From positions 2,976,001-3,040,000 of the forward strand of contig NZ_CP013200.1 in the NCBI RefSeq assembly GCF_001445575.1: a DNA stretch of 64,000 nucleotides. The letters are read 5' to 3'. The notes under the pieces were generated by a model that saw only the letters and a program-made list of their open reading frames with translations, was not told the DNA's origin and ran no database searches. Origin of the DNA: Arthrobacter alpinus. Its GTDB lineage: Bacteria > Actinomycetota > Actinomycetes > Actinomycetales > Micrococcaceae. The position numbers were made by a program, and so were the translations under genes. How positions within the stretch are numbered: the first letter of the stretch is position 1; each line of letters opens with the position of its first letter. Of the stretch, positions 19,312-28,876 are shown piece by piece.

Positions 19312-19776
19312 ATGAGTGCGCAACCGAGTGAATTCGGTCCCGTCGTCGGTGTGGATGTATCCCGCCACTCCACGATGGCCCTGAGAGCGGCTGCTGAGTT
19401 CGCCGGGCTCTTGGGACTGCCACTTGTGGTGATCAATTGCTGGAGCCGGCCAAGACTGTACACCGCAATGAAGGTCCCGGACGGAGATTTCCCCTTTCAG
19501 AGCCAGTTGGAGCAGACGGCATCCCGGTTGGTGGAGGAAGACGTTGAACGGGCCTTTGGTGCGCATCGCCCGAGTGGACTGCAGACGGCCATCAGATATG
19601 GACACGCTGCCTATGCTCTCATTGAGGAAAGCCGGGGCGCACGCCTGCTGGTTCTGGGCAGGATGGGAGGCAGCGGCTTTCCGGTTCTGCGCCTTGGCTC
19701 AGTGTCGTCTGCATGCGCCGCACACGCCCATTGCCCGGTGCTGGTGGTCAACAACGAATCCGCAACGTCACGATAG
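19312..19776 (+). CDS. Universal stress protein (UspA family), intact
   Basis: 154 residues, MSAQPSEFGPVVGVDVSRHSTMALRAAAEFAGLLG, with INCWSRPRLY in the middle and the ending RLLVLGRMGGSGFPVLRLGSVSSACAAHAHCPVLVVN, which keeps the G-x2-G-x9-G(S/T) ATP-binding pattern. It is the only single-domain USP in the window without a disruption and shows what the broken copies at 5603 and 21467 should look like. Last gene of the dehydrogenase run; a hairpin follows at 19782. Confidence 0.85.
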   Translation: MSAQPSEFGPVVGVDVSRHSTMALRAAAEFAGLLGLPLVVINCWSRPRLYTAMKVPDGDFPFQSQLEQTASRLVEEDVERAFGAHRPSGLQTAIRYGHAAYALIEESRGARLLVLGRMGGSGFPVLRLGSVSSACAAHAHCPVLVVNNESATSR

Positions 19777-19781
19777 ATCAG

Positions 19782-19815
19782 CTGAAGGCGGGACCCACGG
19801 CGGCCCCGCCTTCAG
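19782..19815. terminator. Hairpin between convergent USP and metallo-hydrolase genes
   Basis: CTGAAGGCGGG (19782-19792) pairs perfectly with CCCGCCTTCAG (19805-19815) around a 12-nt loop. It starts 6 nt after the USP stop and lies before the end of the convergent gene; there is no strong T run, so it may be a transcript-end hairpin rather than a textbook terminator. Confidence 0.6.
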
Positions 19816-19831
19816 TTGCGCCGGGTTGCGC

Positions 19832-21216
19832 TCAGCGAGGATGTGCCAGGGAGACTGTCTCCAGATACTCTGCTGCCCGCGCATTCCAGCCCAGTTCGTG
19901 CTTGATCCGCAGGCGCAGGGCCTCTGACGCGTCGGGTTCACCATGGACGATGTAGCTCATGCGAGGCGCTTCCGGGGCCCCCGCAACCACGCCATGATGG
20001 CATCAGCATCGGCGTGGGCTGAAAATGCCTCTGTCTGGAAGACCTCTGCTCGGACGGAGATGTTCTGCCCATAGATGCGCAGCTGGCGGTTTCCCGATGC
20101 CAGAGAAGCACCTCGTGTTCCGCCCGCCTGGTAGCCGGCCAGGACGATGGCGTTCCTGTGGTCCTGCCCATAGCTGGCCACGTGGTGGAGGATCCGACCG
20201 CCGGTGAGCATGCCGCTGGCCGAGATGATGATCATGGGCCCTCCCCGGAGATTGAGCAGCTTGGACTCATCCACTGTCCGGGTCATGGTTGCCAGCTTGT
20301 ACATCTGTCTGAACTCCGCGTCGCTGATCCGGTGCTCGTCGCGGTGCCGCTGGTACATGAGCGATGCATCGATCGCCATCGGGCTGTTCAGGAAGATCGG
20401 GACATCAGGGATGGCACCGCGGCGCCGCAGCCTCGACAGACTGAGCAATATGCTTTCGGCCCGCCCCACTGCGAAGGCGGCAATCATGACCACACCGCCG
20501 CGCTTGACCACCCGGTTGATCAGCTCGCCCAGCCCGTCGTCGGCGTTTCCGGGCGGGTGGGTGCGGTTTCCGTACGTCGATTCGGTGACCAGGACCTCCA
20601 CCGGTTCGAGTCCCCGGGGAGGGCACATCAGAGGGTCGTCTGCCCGGCCCAGGTCTCCCGTGAAGTGGACGCTGTGGCCGGCGATCGACAAGCGGATCTG
20701 CGCAGCGCCAAGAATGTGGCCGGCCGGCACCAAGGTGGCGCTGATGCCAGCACCAACGTTAAAGGGTCTGTCAAAGTCGTGGGCCCGGAAACTCTTAAGC
20801 GAGCGCACCGCGTCCGCCGCTGTGTACAGCGGCACGGGCGGGGTGTGGATGGAAGATCCCCTGTGTTCGGCGTAGTGGGCTTCCTCTTCAAGTAGGTGCC
20901 CGCTGTCAGGCAGCAGCAGGGTGCACAGTTCATGGGTTCCCCCGGTGGCGTGGATGGGGCCGCGAAACCCGTCACGGACCAAGGCTGGCAAATAGCCGGT
21001 GTGGTCAAGGTGGGCGTGGGTGACAATGACGGCATCAATCGACGCAGCCGGCACGGGCAACCTGGCACGGTTTCTCTCACGGAGGTATTTGTAGCCCTGA
21101 AACAGGCCGCAATCCACCAGTATCCGCTGGCCTGCAGCTTCCAACAGGTACTTGGAACCTGTGACTGTGCCGGCGGCGCCGAGGAAGCGCAGGGTTGGGC
21201 TGTCGTCGCTACTCAT
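19832..21216 (-). pseudogene. Beta-CASP metallo-beta-lactamase-fold RNA-processing-type hydrolase, one frameshift near the end
   Basis: Starts MSSDDSPTLRFLGAAGTVTGSKYLLEAAG. The zinc motif THAHLDHTG is present, followed by other MBL ligands (H in PAGHILGAAQIRL, FTGDLG), the beta-CASP segment (VLVTESTYGNR, IPDVPIFLNSPMAI) and the C-terminal RNA-specificity part (ILHHVASYGQDHRNAIVLAGYQ, EVFQTEAFSAHADADAIMAWL). The obvious frame stops at 19957. Restoring one A near 19972 extends it by SYIVHGEPDASEALRLRIKHELG to a TGA at 19832-19834, the normal end of this family. Probably an RNA nuclease of the CPSF73-like group; its ATG overlaps the stop of the small gene upstream. Confidence 0.8.
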
Positions 21217-21470
21217 GTTCTCTCCCGAGGGGTTTGGCCTGCCGGCCCTGGACGGGCCATTGACTGCTTCTGTCCGTGCAGGAAAGTAAGATCGGCTGCA
21301 GAAAGTGCCATCATTCCGTCCTGGTCGACCATGACGGGGCCGGAATAACCGTCACTGACGATGTTCACCAGAGTTCGTGGCAGGACACGGCACCCCGGGT
21401 TCTGCCGGAACCAGTCCTTGGTTTCCTGACCAAGTCCGTCCCACACTTCTTGAAGCAACATCGAGTTCAC
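21213..21470 (-). CDS. Conserved small protein of unknown function
   Basis: 85 residues, MNSMLLQEVWDGLGQETKDWFRQNPGCRVLPRTLVNIVSDG, then VDQDGMMALSAADLTFLHGQ. The pattern (W-D-x-L, NPGCxVLPRT, DQxGxxxLSxxD) is familiar from actinobacterial hypothetical proteins of similar length, without a known role. Its stop overlaps the metallo-hydrolase ATG (ATGA) and its start overlaps the end of the upstream USP remnant by 4 nt, so the three genes form one transcript. Confidence 0.65.
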   Translation of the reverse strand: MNSMLLQEVWDGLGQETKDWFRQNPGCRVLPRTLVNIVSDGYSGPVMVDQDGMMALSAADLTFLHGQKQSMARPGPAGQTPRERT

Positions 21471-21952
21471 GCCCTTTCGGCGAGTTCATTTTCCTTTCGA
21501 CCAGGGTCTGTGCCGCCGTCGTGGCTTGTGTTGACTACCAAAACCGGGCACCGGCTGTGGCTGACACAGGCTGCGCTCACCGATCCCAAGCCCAGTGTGG
21601 CGAGGCCGTGTCCCAACTTGCCAACTACGAGCGTCCGGGCGTTCTTGCTGGCCTCCACCGGCCCGCTCTCGGCAGGGCCCCAGAACAGGCCCAAGGTAAA
21701 GTCTTTGGGCCTCGAAGGCCCAAACGCGGCATCCAAGGCAGCTTACAGTTCCGCATGGGCATCATCCTTCTCACCTGTTGCCTCCAATGTCCCCTGGGCG
21801 ATGCGTATGTGGGCGTGTTCCCAACACCCCATGGCGAGGAGCCCGGCATTCATTGCCGCAGCCAGGTGCTGTGTCACGCCAAGCGCGTCGACGGACTGTT
21901 CGGAGCCGTCAACGCCAACAATGATTTGAGAAGGAACTAACCGGTTGGTCAC
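21467..21952 (-). pseudogene. Universal stress protein remnant (nonsense codon and internal deletion)
   Basis: From a GTG at 21952 (VTNRLVPSQ) the frame gives IIVGVDGSEQSVDALGVTQHLAAAMNAG and MGCWEHAHIRIA, then stops at a TAA (21740-21742) where relatives have a Glu in DAHAELEAALDAAFG. The same frame continues to ARTLVVGKLGHGLATLGLGSVSAACVSHSRCPVLVVN, the usual USP end. Compared with the intact copy at 19312 about 20 residues are missing before that end, so this is a real remnant. First gene of the USP / small protein / beta-CASP operon; a box lies 134 nt upstream. Confidence 0.72.
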
Positions 21953-22060
21953 GGGAACCGTCCTCTCAAAGGCTCATCCTTGATGCCATGGCGCCGGTGG
22001 CCTCCCGTCGTCGCCATGCAGAACACTTCGGGGCGGGAAGCACACCATCTACTTCCAAGG

Positions 22061-24208
22061 TTAGGTTGGGAATGTCCGCAGGTGACAGGGCCCTAAGTCC
22101 CAACCCTCCGGTTGCCAGGCATCAGGGTCTTTCTGGGCCTGCACTGCGGTGATGGCAACCGTGTTGACGATGTCATCGACCGTTGACCCCCGCGACAGGT
22201 CGTTGATGGGCTTTCGCAGACCCTGCAGAATCGGCCCCACCGCAATAGCCCCGGAGGATTGCTCAACAGCCTTGTAGGTGTTGTTTCCGGTATTCAGATC
22301 AGGGAAGATCAATACCGTAGCCGCCCCCGCAACGGCCGAGGTCTGCCTCTTCAGTCGGGCAATCGAGGCGTCAACTGCCGCGTCATACTGCAGGGGTCCG
22401 TCCACTGCCAGGTCCGGGCGGGCCGATCGAACAAGTTCCGTGGCCCGGCGCACCAGGTCCACCGAGCGGCCCGCGCCGGAAATACCCGTCGAATACGACA
22501 GCATCGCCACCTTGGGGTCCACCCCAAATTGGACCGCCGTCGCCGCGGAGGCGATGGCGATGTCGGCAAGCTGTTCAAGGGTCGGCACCGGTATCACGGC
22601 ACAGTCACCATAGACCAGCACACGATCAGGAAAGAGCATGAAGAACACAGAGGAAACGCTGCGCACGCCCACACCGGTGCCAATGAATTCCAGGGCGGGG
22701 CGGATGGTGTCGGCCGTGGTGTGTGCTGCCCCGGACACCATGCCATCGGCCAGGCCAAGGTGGACCATCATAGTGCCAAAGTAGGCCCCCTCCAGCATGG
22801 CCTCACGGGCCCTGGCAGGCCCCACGGCCTTGTGTGCGCGCAGCCTCTGGTATTCGCCGGCAAACCGCTCGCGAAGCTCCGAGGTGGCCGGATCCACGAT
22901 GTCCACACCGGCCAGGTCTATCCCCAGGGCCGCGGAGAGTTCCCGGGTGATCGCCTCGTTGCCCAGGACCGTCAAGTCGCACACGTCCCGGCGGTGCAGG
23001 ATCTCGGCGGCGCGCAACACCCTCGGCTCCGTGCCCTCGGCAAGCACGATGCGCCGCCGCTGGTTCCTGGCGCGTTCAATGAGGTCGTTGAGAAAGCGCA
23101 GGGGCGTCATGGTTGCCGGGCGGGGAACGGCCAACCGTTCCAGCAGCTCGCCCTCGTCAACGCATCGCGACCAGGCTCCGAGGGCCGCCGCCACTTTGCG
23201 GCGCCGGCCGGCGTGGATCTCACCGCGCACCCCGGCCACCTTGTGGGCTGTGGTGTAGGTGTCATGCCCGTCAACGAAGACCGGGAACGGGGCGCGGTCC
23301 AGCAACGGCAGCACGCTGGGATCCGGGGCCAGCCCGTCGGTGAGGATCATGCCGCTGGGTACGGGGAACTCGGGTGAGTAGCCGCACGCCAGGCTGGCCA
23401 CCATGACATCGGCCCTGTCACCGGGGACAATCACCAGGTCACCGGCAACCAGTTCCTTCAGGAAGTTGCCCACCGTCATGGCGGCCACTTTGACCGCCCG
23501 GACGTCACGGTCAAGTTCGGCGTCGCCGCCCAGCTGCGCCAGCCCCAGGGCCAGGGATACATCGTTCACGGTGGGGCGGGCGATTTCCGCCGTCTCGGGG
23601 ATCACATAGACGGGCCGCCCGCTGACACCCGGGTGCATGGTCCGCCGGGTTTCGGCGCTCACGCCGGCATCGGCCCGGTTGACCATGACCGCCAGCAGGG
23701 AACAATGGAAGGAGGCCAGTTGCTTGCGGGTGACATCGACGGCATCCACCGTCTCCGCGGCGCCCATGCCGTCGGCACCCACCACGGCCACCACCGGCAG
23801 TCCCAGGGTGTTGGCCAGGTGGGCGTTGAGCGTAAACTCCGCTGCGACGTCGTGGCCGCGAAGGTCCGAGCCATCCACCACCACCACGTCGCACAGCTTG
23901 GCGATCATGCTGAAACGGGCCACGGCCTCGGTCTTAATTTCCTCGCCGCGACCGGCAACCAGGAGTTTTCCGGCCTCCGCTAGCCCGATCCCGCCGCAGC
24001 ACACGGCATCTTGGAGGCCGTAGAGCTCGCGCAGCATCAGCACCATGGGGTCAGCTTCGGGATCCGCCGTGTTCACGATCGGGCGAAAGAAGCCAACCTT
24101 GTCGGCATGCCGGTGCAGGATGTCCACCAGCCCCAGCGTGACAAGTGACTTTCCAGCCCCTGGCGTGGACGCACACACGTAAACGCCGCGGCTTGGCGAA
24201 ACAGTCAT
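22061..24208 (-). CDS. pta: Phosphate acetyltransferase, long form
   Basis: 715 residues from MTVSPSRGVYVCASTPGAGKS. The N-terminal 200 residues form a P-loop BioD-like domain (STPGAGKSLVTLGL), the middle a DRTGG-like regulatory domain, and residues about 390-710 the catalytic PTA_PTB domain (RRIVLAEGTEPRVLRAAEI, DGMVSGAAHTTADTIRPALEFIG, MLSYSTGISGAG, VLIFPDLNTGNNTYKAVE). It interconverts acetyl-CoA and acetyl-phosphate. It follows ppsA by 58 nt on the same strand, suggesting a two-gene operon linking PEP/pyruvate and acetate metabolism. No acetate kinase gene is in the window. Confidence 0.92.
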   Translation of the reverse strand: MTVSPSRGVYVCASTPGAGKSLVTLGLVDILHRHADKVGFFRPIVNTADPEADPMVLMLRELYGLQDAVCCGGIGLAEAGKLLVAGRGEEIKTEAVARFSMIAKLCDVVVVDGSDLRGHDVAAEFTLNAHLANTLGLPVVAVVGADGMGAAETVDAVDVTRKQLASFHCSLLAVMVNRADAGVSAETRRTMHPGVSGRPVYVIPETAEIARPTVNDVSLALGLAQLGGDAELDRDVRAVKVAAMTVGNFLKELVAGDLVIVPGDRADVMVASLACGYSPEFPVPSGMILTDGLAPDPSVLPLLDRAPFPVFVDGHDTYTTAHKVAGVRGEIHAGRRRKVAAALGAWSRCVDEGELLERLAVPRPATMTPLRFLNDLIERARNQRRRIVLAEGTEPRVLRAAEILHRRDVCDLTVLGNEAITRELSAALGIDLAGVDIVDPATSELRERFAGEYQRLRAHKAVGPARAREAMLEGAYFGTMMVHLGLADGMVSGAAHTTADTIRPALEFIGTGVGVRSVSSVFFMLFPDRVLVYGDCAVIPVPTLEQLADIAIASAATAVQFGVDPKVAMLSYSTGISGAGRSVDLVRRATELVRSARPDLAVDGPLQYDAAVDASIARLKRQTSAVAGAATVLIFPDLNTGNNTYKAVEQSSGAIAVGPILQGLRKPINDLSRGSTVDDIVNTVAITAVQAQKDPDAWQPEGWDLGPCHLRTFPT
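22087..22103 (-). promoter_or_regulatory. DosR-like box inside the 3' end of pta
   Basis: AGGGCCCTAAGTCCCAA, close to the mycobacterial DosR consensus half-sites, lies within the last codons of pta and 134 nt upstream of the USP remnant that begins the next operon. Confidence 0.5.
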
Positions 24209-24266
24209 TGTTGATTGTCTTCTCATCTGTTGCGGACGCGGTGACGGCCCTGCCATCCCCGATGCC

Positions 24267-26684
24267 TTATCGTCCAGGCAGTGCCGTCCCAACCATGTCC
24301 TGCGTCATCACCGCTTCAGCCGCCGCGATGATGGGGACAGTGCGCAGGAAGCTGTCCGGATTCAGCGAGATCGAATCAATGCCCTCTGCAACTAGGAACT
24401 GCGCAAACTGCGGATGGTTGCTGGGCCCCTGCCCGCAGATACCAATGTGGATGCCTGCCGCATGGGCACCGGCGACCGCCGCACTGATCATGGCCATCAC
24501 GGCCTCATCCCGTTCGTCAAAGAGCGGCGCAAGTGCCGCAGAGTCCCGGTCCACGCCGAGGACCAGCTGGGTGAGGTCGTTTGAGCCGATGGAGAAGCCG
24601 TCAAATTTGGCGGCGAACTTCTCAGCCAGCACAACATTGGCAGGGATCTCACACATCATGTACACCTTGAGCCCGTCCTTGCCTCGGACCAGACCGTTCT
24701 CAGCCATCACGGCCAGGACACGGTCGGCCTCGCCCAGTGTCCTGCAGAACGGCACCATGACAATAACGTTTGTGAAGCCGCAATGGTTGCGAAGGCGGGT
24801 GATGGCCCGGCATTCCAGGTCAAATCCGTCTCGGTAGCGTGGGTCGTAATAGCGTGAGGACCCGCGGAAACCTATCATCGGGTTGGACTCCTCCTCTTCA
24901 AAAGCTGAGCCGCCCACCAAGTGGGCGTACTCGTTGGTCTTGAAATCGCTGAGCCGGACCACCGCCGGGGCCGGGTAAAACGGTGCGGCCAGCTTGGCCA
25001 GCCCACGGGCCAGCGTGTGCACAAAGTAGTCCGCCGGGTCAGCAAAGCCGCGTGTAAGTTCCTTGATCCTGGCCTGATCTGCCGAATCCGTGACCCGCTC
25101 CGGGTGGGCCAGGGCCATCGGGTGCACCTGAATCATGTCGTTGATGACGAACTCCATGCGTGCCAGCCCAATGCCCTTGGCTGGCAGGCGCCACCATTTG
25201 AATGCCTCGGACGGGCTGGCCAGATTGAGCATGACTTCCGTCCGTGTGGCAGGCATCTCGCCGAGGTCCACATCGTCTTGGGTGTTCGCTAAGAGACCCT
25301 CATAGACGTGGCCGATGTCCCCGGCCGCGCAAGAGACCGTGATGGCTTGCCCGTCTGGAATCACGCTGGTGGCGTTTGACGTGCCGACGACTGCGGTGAT
25401 CCCCAGTTCCCGGCTGACGATGGCCGCATGGCTGGTTGCCCCGCCCTTGTCGGTGACGATGGCCTTGGCCCGCTTCATGACCGGGACCCAATCCGGATCG
25501 GTTTGTTCGGCAACCAGAACCGAGCCGTCCACAAAGCTGCCGATGTCAGAGGCGCTTTTGATCACGCAGGCGGTGCCCGAGGCAATCGAATCGCCCACGG
25601 CGGCACCCTCCGCCAGCAGCCGCCCCTCCTCGGTCAGCCGGTGCGTGCTCATCATGGTGCCGCTCTTGCGGGCCTGGACTGTTTCCGGCCGGGCCTGGAC
25701 GATGAACAGTTCCCCGCTCACTCCGTCCTTGGCCCATTCCATGTCCATCGGCCGGCCGTAGTGGTTCTCGATCTGGATGGCCCACCTGCCCAACTGGACA
25801 ATCTCGACGTCGTTCAGGCAAAAGGAAGACCGTTCCGCGTCACTGGTGTCAACCATGAGCGTGCCTGCACCTCCGCCCGCCGAGTAGGTGAGTTTGCGTG
25901 CCTTTGAACCGAGCGTCTTTTCGATCACGGGTGAGAACGCCTGGGTGCCCAGGAGCGGCTTGAAGACCCCGTATTTGTCCGGGTTCACCATGCCCAGCAC
26001 CACCGTCTCGCCCAGCCCCCAGTTGGCACTGATGACGGCTGCCCCCGGGAATCCTGTTTCGGTGTCGATGGAGAACATCACACCGGCGGCGCCCACATCG
26101 GAGCGGACCATGAGCTGCACCCCCACTGACAATGCCACTTCGAGTTGCCCATAGTTCATGATCTCCCGATAGCTGATGGCCCGGTCGGTGAAAAGGGAGG
26201 CATAGCAGCGCAGGCAGGCGTCCACCAGCTGCTGCTCACCCCTGACGTTCAGGAAGGTTTCCTGCTGTCCGGCAAAACTGGCGTCGGGCAGGTCTTCGGC
26301 GGTGGCGCTGCTGCGTACGGCCACGGCGGGTTCCTGCTGTCCAGTGCGCGAAGCCAACTCACGGTAGAAGGAACGAATTTGTTGGGAAATCCCGGCCGGG
26401 AAATCACCGGTGAGGATCAGCTCCCGAATCTTGGTTCCGATCGACCGCCAGTTGGTGTCGCTGCCGTCCTTGGTGGCGAGGATCCGCTCCAGCTTTGGGG
26501 CCATGTCGTTCGCCACGATGAACTCCCGGTATGCCGAAGCGGTGAGGGCGAACCCGCCGGGCACCCTGACACCTTCAGCGGACAGTGAATGGAGCATCTC
26601 TCCCAGGGAAGCATTCTTTCCGCCGACGTCGGCAACGTCCTTGATGCCGACGTCCTCAAGCCAGACAACATTCTCTTTGTTCAC
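24267..26684 (-). CDS. ppsA: Phosphoenolpyruvate synthase
   Basis: 805 residues from a GTG (VNKENVVWLEDVGIKDVADVGGKNASLGEML) behind AAGGAAAG. Domains in order: PEP/pyruvate-binding ATP-grasp (about 15-340; VPGGFALTASAY, AVRSSATAEDLPDASFAGQQET), the mobile PEP-utilisers domain with the phospho-His (about 385-460; DKGGATSHAAIVSRELGI), and the TIM-barrel PEP-binding domain (about 480-800; GIGLARMEF, SIGSNDLTQLVLGVDRD, GICGQGPSNHP). It makes PEP from pyruvate and ATP. Its position behind a DosR-like box and before pta suggests use under oxygen or carbon limitation. Confidence 0.92.
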   Translation of the reverse strand: MNKENVVWLEDVGIKDVADVGGKNASLGEMLHSLSAEGVRVPGGFALTASAYREFIVANDMAPKLERILATKDGSDTNWRSIGTKIRELILTGDFPAGISQQIRSFYRELASRTGQQEPAVAVRSSATAEDLPDASFAGQQETFLNVRGEQQLVDACLRCYASLFTDRAISYREIMNYGQLEVALSVGVQLMVRSDVGAAGVMFSIDTETGFPGAAVISANWGLGETVVLGMVNPDKYGVFKPLLGTQAFSPVIEKTLGSKARKLTYSAGGGAGTLMVDTSDAERSSFCLNDVEIVQLGRWAIQIENHYGRPMDMEWAKDGVSGELFIVQARPETVQARKSGTMMSTHRLTEEGRLLAEGAAVGDSIASGTACVIKSASDIGSFVDGSVLVAEQTDPDWVPVMKRAKAIVTDKGGATSHAAIVSRELGITAVVGTSNATSVIPDGQAITVSCAAGDIGHVYEGLLANTQDDVDLGEMPATRTEVMLNLASPSEAFKWWRLPAKGIGLARMEFVINDMIQVHPMALAHPERVTDSADQARIKELTRGFADPADYFVHTLARGLAKLAAPFYPAPAVVRLSDFKTNEYAHLVGGSAFEEEESNPMIGFRGSSRYYDPRYRDGFDLECRAITRLRNHCGFTNVIVMVPFCRTLGEADRVLAVMAENGLVRGKDGLKVYMMCEIPANVVLAEKFAAKFDGFSIGSNDLTQLVLGVDRDSAALAPLFDERDEAVMAMISAAVAGAHAAGIHIGICGQGPSNHPQFAQFLVAEGIDSISLNPDSFLRTVPIIAAAEAVMTQDMVGTALPGR

Positions 26685-26784
26685 AGTAATCAGCTTTCCT
26701 TCACGTGTTCGCCATTGGTGCGCCGCAGGGCGTTATGGGCCAGATGCCCACCCAACGAGTCAACCTCGTTGGACGGTGCCCGGA

Positions 26785-26800
26785 TAGGGGCCAAAGTCAC
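26785..26800 (-). promoter_or_regulatory. DosR-like box upstream of ppsA
   Basis: TAGGGGCCAAAGTCAC, 100 nt upstream of the ppsA GTG, in the divergent region shared with the second alcohol dehydrogenase. Confidence 0.58.
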
Positions 26801-26858
26801 CACTGTGCTGCAACGCTGGACGGACCACCCAGGAGCACCATGGGCCAGGAGCGCCATG

Positions 26859-26873
26859 GTGCCTTGTGCCCTT
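26859..26873 (+). promoter_or_regulatory. DosR-like box upstream of alcohol dehydrogenase 2
   Basis: GGTGCCTTGTGCCCT, 89 nt upstream of the ATG at 26963; it matches the GGACCTTGTGCCCTA variant of the motif. Confidence 0.5.
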
Positions 26874-26962
26874 GCGGCTGGCACCGTCGCCGTCGCCGGC
26901 CAGACTCGAAGAGAGCGCTGTCCCATGGCCGGGCCAGCACCACTCCAGCGAAGGAGGCCGCA

Positions 26963-27961
26963 ATGCGTGCATGGTGGGTGGGGAAACCGGGCCCCGTTGC
27001 CTCGCATCCTCTTGTCTGGGGCGAACGGCCCGACCCTAATCCGGGTCCTGGCGATTTGCTGTTAATTGCATTAAGTTGCGGGGTCTGCCGCACCGACCTG
27101 GACCATGCCGAGGGCGACCTTGCACCCCGTAGCCCGCACATGATTCCGGGCCACGAGGTGGTGGGAATAGTATGCGGGCTGGGGCCGGACTGCAAAAAGT
27201 TTCAGATTGGCGACAGGGTTGGCGTGCCGTGGCTGGGCAAGACCTGCGGTGCATGCCGGTTCTGCCTGTGCGGGGAGGAGAACCTGTACCTGTCCCCCAC
27301 CTTTACTGGGTGGGACCGTGACGGAGGCTATGCCGAACTCGTCACGGTGGCGGAGGCCTTCGCGTACAGTATCCCGGAGATTTTCAGCGAGGAGAAGGCT
27401 GCTCCCCTGCCGTGCTCGGGCATCATCGCGTCCAGGGCGCTCAAGCGTGCTGCGCTGCCTGCTCACGGACGGCTGGGAATTTACGGTTTCAGCGGATCCG
27501 CCCACATTACTGCCCGGATCGCATTGCACCAGGGCGCCTCATTCTATGTCATGACATGCTCGGCCGCGGCGCGCGCACTCGCTGCGGCCCTGGGGTCCGT
27601 GTTCGTGGGTGATGCCAGCGAGGTTCCTCTGGAGCCGCTGGATTCTGCCATCCTCTTCCCCGGTGGGCGATCTGGTGCCGGTTGCCCTGCGGGCACTGGA
27701 CCGCGGAGGAACCCTCGCCGTGGCCGGCATCCACCTGACCGATATTCCCTCCCTGCACTACGAACCGGAGCTGTTCCAGGAACGGGCGCTGGTCAGCGTC
27801 ACGGCCAACACCCGAGCGGATGGCCAGGAACTCTTGGGCATCGCTGCGCAGATCCCCAGCCAGCCGACCACCACGGCTTATCCTTTTTCAGCCGCCGACC
27901 AGGCCTTGGCCGACCTAGCCGCGGACCGCGTCACTGGCGCCGCATTCTCCTCGTGGACTAG
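26963..27961 (+). pseudogene. Zinc alcohol dehydrogenase (second copy, different subgroup), frameshifted
   Basis: ATG 26963 follows AAGGAGG. The protein begins MRAWWVGKPGPVASHPLVWGERPDPNPGPGDLLL and keeps CGVCRTDLDHAEGD, the GHEVVG zinc loop, the structural cluster CGACRFCLCGEENLC-like (last Cys replaced: EENLYL), GYAELVTV and the Rossmann loop IYGFSGSAHI. Near 27655 the frame shifts; [30 protein letters not shown] continues in another frame, and a further change near the end gives LLVD before TAG 27959-27961. The altered fourth structural Cys and two frame changes make activity doubtful. The IHLTDIP pattern is typical of the zinc-binding dehydrogenase subgroup with AdhB-like proteins. Confidence 0.7.
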
Positions 27962-27994
27962 GCCGCCACCGGTGAGGGAATCAAGGGGATCAGG

Positions 27995-28781
27995 CCGCCG
28001 TCGTACTTGGTATTGGACGGCGGCCCATCCCCCGTCACAGGCAAGTATTGCCCCGGAGACGTTTGCCGCATCGTCGCTCAGGAGCCAGGTGACGGCGGCG
28101 GCCAGTTGGTCGGAGTGGCCACGGGCGGGACATTGACGTGCAGGAAGGGACCAATCCGTTCCGCGGCAAGAGGCGAGCTGAATGGTGCCTCAATATTGCT
28201 GGCAACGGGTCCAGACGCGACGCCATTGCAGCGAATGCCCTGGTGTGCATTAAAGAACACAGTCCTCTTGGTCAACCCGTTCACCGCATGGTTCGATGTG
28301 GTGTGCGCCGTCCCTGCGGCAAACCGTCGAAGCCCGGCCTCAGAGCTGACGTTGACAATGGACCCTGCACCAGCCTCCAGCATTTAGGGAAGGACTGAAC
28401 GGGTCAGGCACATGACGGTAGTGACGTTCACGCCCATGACCTTCTCCCAGGGGGTGTCATCGATCTCGGCAGAGGGCAGGAAACCATTCAATATCCCGGC
28501 AACATTCGCCAGCGCATCAACCCGCCCCTCGGTCTCAGCCACCACCGACCGCACAGTGTCCTCCGCGACAATGTCCCAGGCCGCCGTAACAAGCTGGCCA
28601 CCGCCAGGCTCACGCTCCAACGCTGCCAACCTCTCCGGCATGACATCGGTGGCAATGACGCGCGCACCCTCCCGGATCAGCCGGATGGCCGTGGCACGTC
28701 CGATGCCGGATCCGGCAGCGGTGACCATGGCGGTCCGCCCGGCAAAGCGGCCGGCAAAGCGGCCGGCAACAAAGGATTCAT
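27995..28781 (-). pseudogene. Short-chain dehydrogenase/reductase, nonsense and frameshifts
   Basis: ATG 28781 (MNPLLPA) precedes a 12-bp tandem duplication; the SDR core MVTAAGSGIGRATAIRLIREGARVIATD then appears in another frame from 28728. It continues through VDALANVAGILNG to RSVLP, meets a TAA at about 28384 where Lys is expected, and resumes with MLEAGAGSIVNVSSEAGLR and HTTSNHAVNGLTK. The catalytic Tyr of YxxxK is gone (TTSNH instead of YTTSKH). A last frame change leads into [21 protein letters not shown] residues near 28030. Inactive. Confidence 0.75.
28741..28764. repeat. 12-bp tandem duplication in the short-chain dehydrogenase start
   Basis: GGCAAAGCGGCC occurs twice head to tail (28741-28752, 28753-28764), adding four codons in the N-terminus next to a frame change. 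Confidence 0.7.
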
Positions 28782-28876
28782 GCAGGATTCCTTCTCCATC
28801 TCGTTGTGGCTGGCATCGACAGCCAGCGGCGGCTGTGCCGAAACCGAGGCCGGCGCGGCTTTGGGCTGCGTTGCGG

